Part shown: piece after piece, positions 1-4,497 of the stretch | Numbering within the stretch: the stretch's first letter is position 1 | Layout: each line of letters opens with the position of its first letter | Source of the DNA: an uncultured bacterium | Lineage (GTDB): Bacteria > Bacillota > Clostridia > Lachnospirales > Lachnospiraceae | DNA: 7,654 nt | Reading direction: 5' to 3' | NCBI GenBank assembly: GCA_946061355.1 | Contig: CAMGRE010000118.1 | Location: forward strand, 1 to 7,654 | Notes under the pieces: generated by a model | Seen by the model: only the letters and a program-made list of their open reading frames with translations | The model's database searches: none | Told to the model about the DNA's origin: nothing | Position numbers and translations under genes: made by a program

Positions 1-207
1 GTTCTGGTGATCTTCAAGCTTCTGCAGAAAAAGGGAGAGATCGCGGAAGAAATGATGTATAATACATACAATATGGGACTTGGCATGGTGCTGGCAGTCG
101 AGGCGGCAGATGTGGACAAGGTGATGGAGGCTGTGAAAAAAGCAGGCGAGACGCCTTATCAGGTAGGTTATATTCAGGCAGGTGAAAAAGGAGTTACCGT
201 ATGTTAA
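1..207 (+). CDS. purM: Phosphoribosylformylglycinamidine cyclo-ligase (AIR synthetase), C-terminal end only
   Basis: This is the last 68 codons of PurM, open at the left edge of the window. PurM closes the imidazole ring of FGAM with ATP to give AIR, step 5 of purine synthesis, in the cytoplasm. The visible part carries the family's C-terminal signature: FKLLQKKGEIAEEMMYNTYN followed at once by MGLGM (window residues 5-29), then a VLAVEAADVDKVMEAVKKAG segment typical of the end of the second PurM domain. The frame is open from base 1, so the gene certainly begins upstream; the GTG at position 7 is internal and not a start. Its stop codon overlaps the purN start by 7 nt, and the purN ribosome binding site lies inside purM, which points to translational coupling in one operon. 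The identification rests on the short C-terminus but fits the neighbours well. Confidence 0.93.
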   Translation, partial: VLVIFKLLQKKGEIAEEMMYNTYNMGLGMVLAVEAADVDKVMEAVKKAGETPYQVGYIQAGEKGVTVC

Positions 208-824
208 GGGTACTGGTGTGTGTGTCCGGCGGCGGAACGAATCTGCAGGCGCTGATCGATTCCATGGAGAGTGGGGCGATCAAAGGGGCACAGATCATAC
301 GCGTGATCAGCAACAACAGAAATGCCTATGCACTGGAACGCGCCGGGAAACACGGCATTGCGGCAGAGTGCATTTCACCAAAGGATTATGACAGCCGGGA
401 GGAATTTAACAGGGCCTTTTTGCAGGCGGTGGATCTGGCAGAGCCGGATCTGATCGTGCTGGCAGGCTTTCTGGTAGTGATTCCGCCTGAGATGATCGCA
501 AAATACAGGAACCGGATCATCAATATCCATCCGTCACTGATCCCGTCTTTCTGTGGAACGGGCTGTTATGGACTGAAAGTGCATGAGAAGGCGCTTGCGC
601 GCGGCGTGAAGGTTACGGGAGCGACGGTGCATTTCGTGGATGAGGGAACTGACACGGGACCGATCATTTTACAAAAAGGCGTGGAGATCCTTCCGGATGA
701 TACACCGCAGACACTTCAGAAACGTGTGATGGAGCAGGCAGAGTGGGTACTGCTTCCGCGTGCGGTGGAATTGATCGCGGAGGGCAGAGTCAGAGTAGAA
801 GGCGGCAGAGCAGTTATTGTATAG
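201..824 (+). CDS. purN: Phosphoribosylglycinamide formyltransferase (GAR transformylase)
   Basis: PurN moves a formyl group from 10-formyltetrahydrofolate to GAR to give FGAR, step 3 of purine synthesis, in the cytoplasm. The 207 residues match the usual length. The N-terminal phosphate-binding strand and loop read VLVCVSGGGTNLQALID (residues 4-20). The catalytic block INIHPSLIPSF (107-117) supplies N108 and H110, and D151 in the DEGTDTGP block (147-154) matches the third catalytic residue, equivalent to N106, H108 and D144 of the E. coli enzyme. After the catalytic block there is a CGTGCYGLKVHEKAL stretch (118-132), about five residues longer than in E. coli and holding two cysteines; I recall similar insertions in clostridial PurN. 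The ATG at 201 is preceded by AGGAG at 189-193 with a 7-nt spacer, inside purM. A short gap then leads to purD. Confidence 0.97.
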   Translation: MLRVLVCVSGGGTNLQALIDSMESGAIKGAQIIRVISNNRNAYALERAGKHGIAAECISPKDYDSREEFNRAFLQAVDLAEPDLIVLAGFLVVIPPEMIAKYRNRIINIHPSLIPSFCGTGCYGLKVHEKALARGVKVTGATVHFVDEGTDTGPIILQKGVEILPDDTPQTLQKRVMEQAEWVLLPRAVELIAEGRVRVEGGRAVIV

Positions 825-855
825 AAGAATACATATAGAAAGACTCATTATAGAA
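820..855 (+). repeat. Three short direct repeats TATAGAA between purN and purD
   Basis: The heptamer TATAGAA occurs at 820-826, 834-840 and 849-855, so the copies are 14 and 15 bp apart. The first overlaps the end of purN; the other two lie in the purN-purD gap. The regular spacing is visible, but in an A-rich spacer it may be chance or slipped duplication. No function can be assigned. Confidence 0.3.
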
Positions 856-856
856 G

Positions 857-871
857 GACCGCGACGCGGTC
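857..871 (+). promoter_or_regulatory. Small GC-rich hairpin just upstream of the purD ribosome binding site
   Basis: GACCGC at 857-862 and GCGGTC at 866-871 form a perfect 6-bp stem closed over a GAC triloop. It ends two bases before the GGAGG (874-878) of purD. There is no T-run after it, so it is not a terminator. In mRNA it could mark a processing end, protect the downstream transcript, or affect ribosome loading on purD. The base pairing is seen; any role is inference. Confidence 0.4.
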
Positions 872-887
872 ACGGAGGAAATGACAG

Positions 888-2162
888 ATGAAAATTCTGA
901 TTGTGGGAAGCGGCGGACGCGAGCATGCGATCGCGATGAGTGTGAAAAAGAGTCCGCGTGCGGATAAGATATATTGTGCACCGGGAAATGCGGGAATTGC
1001 GCAGATCGCGGAATGTGTGCCGATCGGTGCGATGGAATTTGACAAGCTTGCGGATTTTGCAAAAGAGAAGCAGATTGATCTTGCCATTGTAGGTATGGAT
1101 GATCCTTTGGTCGGAGGACTTACGGATGTGTTGGAGGCAGCAGGGATCCGTGTGTTCGGACCGAGGAAAAATGCGGCGATTCTGGAGGGAAGCAAGGCTT
1201 TTTCCAAGGATCTGATGAAGAAATATCACATTCCGACCGCAGCATATGAGAACTTTGACAGTGCGGAAGCGGCGCTTGCTTATCTGGAGACGGCGTCCAT
1301 GCCGATCGTATTGAAAGCGGACGGTCTTGCACTGGGTAAAGGCGTACTGATCTGCAAGACGCTTGAGGAGGCAAAGGCAGGCGTCAAGACCATCATGCAG
1401 GATAAACAGTTCGGGGAAGCGGGCAATCGTCTGGTGATCGAGGAGTTTATGACCGGTCGCGAGGTATCGGTGCTGTCCTTCGTGGATGGAAAGACGATCA
1501 AGACAATGACGTCCGCACAGGATCACAAACGTGCCCAGGACGGCGATCAGGGACTCAATACCGGAGGTATGGGGACATTTTCTCCCAGTCCTTTCTATAC
1601 ACAGGAAGTGGACGAGTTCTGCAAGAAATATATTTATCAGCCCACCGTGGATGCGATGGCGGCTGAGGGGCGTCCGTTCAAAGGAATTATCTTTTTCGGA
1701 CTTATGTTAACCGAAAAAGGGCCCCGCGTGTTGGAATACAATGCGAGATTCGGAGATCCTGAGGCGCAGGTAGTGCTTCCGAGGATGAAAAATGATATTA
1801 TTGATGTGATGGAAGCATGTATCGACGGAAAACTGGACACTATCGATCTGCAATTTGAGGATAATGCGGCTGTGTGCGTGGTACTGGCATCGGGCGGTTA
1901 TCCGGTATCTTATGAGAAAGGGTATCCGATCAGCGGACTGGAAGCTTTTGAAGGAAAAGAGGACTATTTCTGTTTCCATGCGGGAACAAAGCTTTCAGAT
2001 GGTAAGATCGTCACGAACGGAGGACGTGTGCTCGGGATTACGGCCACAGGAAAGGATTTGAAAGAGGCGCGTGCGAAAGCATACGAGGCAGTAAAATGGG
2101 TTTCGTTTGAGAAGCAGTATATGAGAAACGATATCGGGAAAGCGATTGATGAGGCAGAATAA
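888..2162 (+). CDS. purD: Phosphoribosylamine-glycine ligase (GAR synthetase)
   Basis: PurD joins glycine to phosphoribosylamine with ATP to give GAR, step 2 of purine synthesis, in the cytoplasm. The 424 residues match the usual length. In order: the N-domain start MKILIVGSGGREHAIA (1-16), a CAPGNAG block (30-36), the FGP boundary (90-92), the ATP-grasp segment VLKADGLALGKGV (141-153), a TGGMGTFSPSP block (225-235) and the family signature RFGDPEAQ (287-294), followed by the C-terminal domain. The segment at 68-78, VGMDDPLVGGL, departs from the more usual VGPEAPLV form but keeps the frame and the neighbouring FGP. The ATG at 888 has GGAGG at 874-878 with a 9-nt spacer; an ATG at 881 is out of frame. 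The stop shares one base with the next start, so both are probably translated together. purH is not between purN and purD here. Confidence 0.97.
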   Translation: MKILIVGSGGREHAIAMSVKKSPRADKIYCAPGNAGIAQIAECVPIGAMEFDKLADFAKEKQIDLAIVGMDDPLVGGLTDVLEAAGIRVFGPRKNAAILEGSKAFSKDLMKKYHIPTAAYENFDSAEAALAYLETASMPIVLKADGLALGKGVLICKTLEEAKAGVKTIMQDKQFGEAGNRLVIEEFMTGREVSVLSFVDGKTIKTMTSAQDHKRAQDGDQGLNTGGMGTFSPSPFYTQEVDEFCKKYIYQPTVDAMAAEGRPFKGIIFFGLMLTEKGPRVLEYNARFGDPEAQVVLPRMKNDIIDVMEACIDGKLDTIDLQFEDNAAVCVVLASGGYPVSYEKGYPISGLEAFEGKEDYFCFHAGTKLSDGKIVTNGGRVLGITATGKDLKEARAKAYEAVKWVSFEKQYMRNDIGKAIDEAE

Positions 2163-2608
2163 TGGAGAGACATTTTCTTGATGCGGATCTGTATCACAGA
2201 CCTGTGCGGTGTGAAGAGTGCGGTGGTATCATGATATTCAAGGGAGTCGGAGAATATCACTGCGAGGATTGCCGGCATGTGCAGTATGATGATTACGGAA
2301 AAGCACGGCTTTATATCGAAAAGCATCACGGAGCCAATGCGGCTCAGGTGGAGGCTGCAACAGGAGTGAGCCAGAAGACGATCCGGCAGATGCTTAAGGA
2401 TAACAAACTGGAGATCTCACAGGACTCCACGGCGTTTTTGAAGTGTGAGGTCTGTGGGACAAATATTCGCAGCGGTAAGCTGTGTGCGAAATGTGAGATG
2501 AATTATCACAGAAGACTGGAAGAGGAACAGCGTTCGATTAAAAATGTGCAGGGATTTGGCAAATCTAACAAGGCAGATTCCGGAGCAAAACGTTTTTACT
2601 ATGATTAG
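2162..2608 (+). CDS. YvyF/TIGR03826-like protein with two zinc ribbons and a helix-turn-helix
   Basis: This small protein (148 residues) is probably zinc-binding. Two cysteine sets are visible: C17-x2-C20 with C34-x2-C37 at the N-terminus, and C95-x2-C98 with C108-x2-C111 near the C-terminus. Between them, residues about 57-85 (GANAAQVEAATGVSQKTIRQ and the following MLKDNKLEI) look like a helix-turn-helix that would expose residues 70-82. The order HTH, LKCEVCGTNIRSGKLCAKC, then a charged helix is what I recall of the flagellar-region family that includes B. subtilis YvyF, but nothing flagellar is seen here. Its ATG overlaps the purD stop by one base (TAATG), with GAGG at 2151-2154 and a 7-nt spacer, so expression is tied to purine genes. 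DNA or RNA binding is plausible but unproven; target and function are unknown. Similarity is from memory of the family, not a search. Confidence 0.8.
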   Translation: MERHFLDADLYHRPVRCEECGGIMIFKGVGEYHCEDCRHVQYDDYGKARLYIEKHHGANAAQVEAATGVSQKTIRQMLKDNKLEISQDSTAFLKCEVCGTNIRSGKLCAKCEMNYHRRLEEEQRSIKNVQGFGKSNKADSGAKRFYYD

Positions 2609-2656
2609 CTGTAAAAGTATGCAGATACAGAGTAGATAAGGAAGGATACAAGGGAT

Positions 2657-3988
2657 ATGAAAGCAACTTGGAAACAGGCAGGAAAAGAGTGGATTTATGG
2701 ATTGTTCGCGGTCATGGCATTTATGGTATTGTTTTGCCTGAATGGGAATACAATCATCAGCCATGCGGAGACAACGATCACAGTCAACGAGAGTGCAAAG
2801 GTAAGAAGCGAAGCGAGTACTGACAGTACGGTAATCGGAAGTGCAGCGTCCGGTTCCAAGTATTCTGTGGCAAGTGAGGTCACCGGCGCAGACGGAATGG
2901 TCTGGTATCAGGTGTCCGTGAACGGACAGACGGGATATATCAGGTCCGATCTTGCGACAAAGGGCGAGGGACAGGCAGCAGCGCCCGCACAGGAAAATTA
3001 CACGGAGACAGCAGCGACTGTGACGCCGTCAAGCGCATCAGCAGGTACAGTGACATCGGATTGCAATGTGCGAAAAGGACCTTCCACGACTGATGCAAAG
3101 GTGACCGGTGTGAAGAGCGGTGAGCAGGTGGAGATTACCGGAGAGGCGACCGGCGCAGACGGTAAAACATGGTATCAGGTGTCCGTGGGCGGAAAGGAAG
3201 GCTTTATCCGCTCAGATCTTCTTGAGGTCAGTGCGTCTGAAGAGGCCGGAGATGACGAGGAAGGACAAGAGGGTGACACCGAGGGGGAAGAGCCCGAGGT
3301 TCAGGAGCAGGATGAGTCATCCATGCAGATTTCCAATGTGATCTCCAGCAGAATCCTTCCCGGGGACACCGATCTGGAAGATATGGTGATCGATGAAAGC
3401 ACCCTGGAGGAATGGGAATCAGGGAAATACTATGTACTGTATACACAGAATGATGATGGAAATGACAGTTGGTACTTGTATTCGCTTGAGGATAACCAGT
3501 TTGAGAGAATCAATAACCTGAAGGGTGGCGATGAGGAAGACGCCGGCGGCGCTTCTCTTGGCATAATGGAAGGTAAAGGAAAGATCCTCGCGATCGCTGC
3601 AATCGTCATTATTGTGATTCTTCTTATCGCATGTGTCATTATGGCAGTGAAGCTTCATGAGTACAGTGGTTATGAGTACATTGATGAAGACGACGATGAA
3701 GAAGATGATGATGAAGAGTATGAAGATGAAGATGACGAAGATGAAGATGACGAAGATGATGAAGAAGATGACGAGGAAGAGGATGAACCCGTAAGAAAGA
3801 AGAAAAACTGGAAACCGAAGAATTTCCTTGCCCGTCGTGCAAAGGACGAAGATGAAGACGACGAAGATGATGAGGATTACGACGACGAGGAAGACGATGA
3901 CGAAGAAGATGATGAGGATGAAGAGTACCTCGATGATGATGATTTTGAGTTTGAATTTCTGAACATGGATGACAAGAAGAGAAGGTAA
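2657..3988 (+). CDS. Membrane-anchored protein with two bacterial SH3 domains and a polyacidic cytoplasmic tail
   Basis: A 443-residue predicted single-span surface protein. Residues 1-37 look like a signal peptide (basic start, hydrophobic core at about 14-29, likely cleavage after SHA at 35-37). Two SH3b-type domains follow, about 41-101 and 130-190; each ends in a near-identical TGADGxxWYQVSVxGxxGxIRSDL block (76-99, 165-188). An acidic linker leads to a segment at 222-290 with a beta-rich GKYYVLYTQNDDGNDSWYLY stretch. One hydrophobic helix (about 309-332) should cross the membrane. The tail has acidic tracts at 343-377 and 397-429 around a basic island (379-395). SH3b domains often bind peptidoglycan, so a wall-sensing or wall-anchoring role is possible; the tail could bind basic partners or metal ions. 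Start at ATG 2657 with AAGGAAGGA at 2638-2646. The gene lies 48 nt after the zinc-ribbon gene and ends before a terminator. Confidence 0.88.
   Translation: MKATWKQAGKEWIYGLFAVMAFMVLFCLNGNTIISHAETTITVNESAKVRSEASTDSTVIGSAASGSKYSVASEVTGADGMVWYQVSVNGQTGYIRSDLATKGEGQAAAPAQENYTETAATVTPSSASAGTVTSDCNVRKGPSTTDAKVTGVKSGEQVEITGEATGADGKTWYQVSVGGKEGFIRSDLLEVSASEEAGDDEEGQEGDTEGEEPEVQEQDESSMQISNVISSRILPGDTDLEDMVIDESTLEEWESGKYYVLYTQNDDGNDSWYLYSLEDNQFERINNLKGGDEEDAGGASLGIMEGKGKILAIAAIVIIVILLIACVIMAVKLHEYSGYEYIDEDDDEEDDDEEYEDEDDEDEDDEDDEEDDEEEDEPVRKKKNWKPKNFLARRAKDEDEDDEDDEDYDDEEDDDEEDDEDEEYLDDDDFEFEFLNMDDKKRR
2882..2920 (+). repeat. SH3 repeat, first copy (DNA-level match to 3149-3187)
   Basis: ACCGGCGCAGACGG (2882-2895) and TGGTATCAGGTGTCCGTG (2903-2920) recur identically at 3149-3162 and 3170-3187, both offset by 267 nt (89 codons). 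The 7 bases between them differ. The match lies in the end of SH3 domain 1 and includes synonymous positions, which suggests a fairly recent domain duplication or gene conversion. Confidence 0.85.
3149..3187 (+). repeat. SH3 repeat, second copy (DNA-level match to 2882-2920)
   Basis: This is the second copy of the pair of identical 14-bp and 18-bp blocks, here at the end of SH3 domain 2. The rest of the two domains has diverged more, so the identity is local rather than along the full domain. Confidence 0.85.
3683..3787 (+). repeat. Low-complexity GAN-codon tract 1 (Asp/Glu tail)
   Basis: Thirty-five codons (residues 343-377 of the SH3 protein) that are almost only GAT, GAC, GAA and GAG, with one Tyr. 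On the top strand the tract is mostly a trinucleotide-periodic GA(T/A/C/G) run. Such runs can change length by slippage in steps of 3 nt without breaking the frame. Confidence 0.9.
3845..3943 (+). repeat. Low-complexity GAN-codon tract 2 (Asp/Glu tail)
   Basis: Thirty-three codons (residues 397-429) of Asp and Glu with two Tyr and one Leu, of the same GAN type as tract 1. It is separated from tract 1 by about 19 residues rich in Lys, Arg and aromatic or hydrophobic residues. It is followed by an FEFEFLNMDD ending and KKRR at the C-terminus. Confidence 0.9.
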
Positions 3989-4001
3989 AAACTGCTGAAG
4001 A

Positions 4002-4042
4002 AGCCAATGGACGGGTCAATGCCGGGAAGACAGGCATTGGCT
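4002..4042 (+). other. Alternative hairpin competing with the terminator
   Basis: AGCCAATG (4002-4009) is a perfect complement of CATTGGCT (4035-4042). The latter is also part of the 3' arm of the terminator stem at 4011-4045, so both hairpins cannot form at once. This one has a 25-nt loop and should be weaker. It could be an accident of a CCAATG/TCAATG near-repeat or a remnant of a duplicated arm. Confidence 0.4.
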
Positions 4043-4049
4043 CGTTTTC
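4011..4049 (+). terminator. Rho-independent terminator after the SH3 protein gene
   Basis: Bases 4011-4023 pair with 4033-4045 to give a 13-bp stem (with two G-U pairs) around a 9-nt loop. The core CAATGCC/GGCATTG at 4017-4023 and 4033-4039 is perfect. The stem runs directly into TTTT (4045-4048), then C. It lies 22 nt after the stop codon and before the next promoter, which is where the end of the upstream transcription unit is expected. The T-run is short, so termination may be partial. Confidence 0.8.
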
Positions 4050-4066
4050 ATCATATCGCTGCCTGA

Positions 4067-4096
4067 TTGACAGAAGAAGAGAAACTGTTATATAAT
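4067..4096 (+). promoter_or_regulatory. Sigma-A-type promoter for the gntR-clpC unit
   Basis: A perfect TTGACA (-35, 4067-4072) and a perfect TATAAT (-10, 4091-4096) are separated by 18 nt. Transcription should start near 4103, about 17 nt before the regulator's ATG. The -10 box lies inside an inverted repeat, so this promoter is probably controlled. It sits just after the upstream terminator. Confidence 0.87.
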
Positions 4097-4108
4097 GCGT
4101 ATAACAGT
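4084..4108 (+). promoter_or_regulatory. Inverted-repeat operator candidate overlapping the -10 box
   Basis: ACTGTTATA (4084-4092) and TATAACAGT (4100-4108) are perfect 9-bp inverted arms around a 7-bp spacer. The palindrome is centred on the last base of the -10 box and covers the expected start of transcription. Because the left arm is upstream of that start, it would not be in the mRNA, which favours a DNA operator over an RNA hairpin. A dimeric wHTH repressor bound here should block RNA polymerase; the adjacent GntR-type protein is the obvious candidate. The symmetry is seen, and the binding partner is inferred. Confidence 0.72.
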
Positions 4109-4119
4109 GAGGTGTTACT

Positions 4120-4494
4120 ATGTTGATAGAATTGGATTTTAACAGTGATGAGGCACTGTATATACAGCTCTGCAATCAGATCATCGTGGGAATTGCGACG
4201 GCAAGGATCCGCGAGGGGGATCCTCTGCCGTCCGTGCGGCAGCTTGCGGAAAGTATCGGTATCAATATGCATACAGTGAATAAGGCATATACGGTATTGA
4301 AGCAGGAGGGGTATGTCAAGGTTGACAGACGTAAAGGCGCCGTCATTGCCGTGGATATTGACAGGCTGCGGGCACTGGAAGAAATGAAGAAAGAATTGAG
4401 AGTACTTCTCGCAAGAGGAAGCTGTAAGAATATTTCCCGAGCAGAAGTGCATGCTTTAATAGACGAAATCTATCAGGATTATGGAGGATTATGA
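4120..4494 (+). CDS. GntR-family transcriptional regulator, YtrA-type
   Basis: A 124-residue DNA-binding regulator. Residues about 10-78 form a GntR winged helix-turn-helix: DEALYIQLCNQIIVGIATAR (10-29), the LPSVRQLAESIGINMHTVNK core (36-55) and a wing ending RRKGAVIAV (70-78). Only about 45 residues follow, with a helical ALEEMKKELRVLLARG stretch (85-100). That is too short for the effector domains of FadR, HutC or MocR types and fits the YtrA type, where the tail serves dimer formation. The ATG at 4120 has GAGG at 4109-4112, 7-nt spacer. The gene has its own consensus promoter overlapping a palindrome, so negative autoregulation is likely. YtrA-type genes usually sit with ABC transporters; this one is 3 nt upstream of clpC, in the position of ctsR in Bacillus operons. 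Signal and targets are unknown. Confidence 0.92.
   Translation: MLIELDFNSDEALYIQLCNQIIVGIATARIREGDPLPSVRQLAESIGINMHTVNKAYTVLKQEGYVKVDRRKGAVIAVDIDRLRALEEMKKELRVLLARGSCKNISRAEVHALIDEIYQDYGGL
4483..4488 (+). promoter_or_regulatory. clpC ribosome binding site inside the end of gntR
   Basis: GGAGGA at 4483-4488 lies 9 nt before the clpC ATG and encodes the two final glycines of the regulator. This fixes the clpC start at 4498 and ties translation of the two genes together. Confidence 0.85.
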
Positions 4495-4497
4495 TTT

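Noticed and set aside
881..883. ATG upstream of the chosen purD start
   Set aside because: It is out of frame with purD and sits too close to the GGAGG; the ATG at 888 has a 9-nt spacer and gives the standard N-terminus.
870..1526. Minus-strand 218-codon open frame opposite purD
   Set aside because: It lies fully antisense to a well-conserved purD, has no recognisable domain, and stop-free antisense frames are common opposite GC-balanced genes.
2609..2630. CTGTA/TACAG short inverted repeat between the zinc-ribbon gene and the SH3 gene
   Set aside because: Only a 5-bp stem with a 12-nt loop and no T-run; too weak for a terminator or an attenuator.
4014..4020. GGTCAAT, similar to one half of a CtsR heptad repeat, upstream of gntR
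   Set aside because: Only one copy is present, it lies in the terminator stem upstream of the -35 box, and a CtsR site needs tandem heptads. No CIRCE element was seen either.
3639..4175. Minus-strand 178-codon open frame rich in His, Leu and Arg
   Set aside because: It is the complement of the GAN-codon tracts and runs through the terminator and gntR promoter. The low-complexity composition comes from the acidic tail on the other strand.
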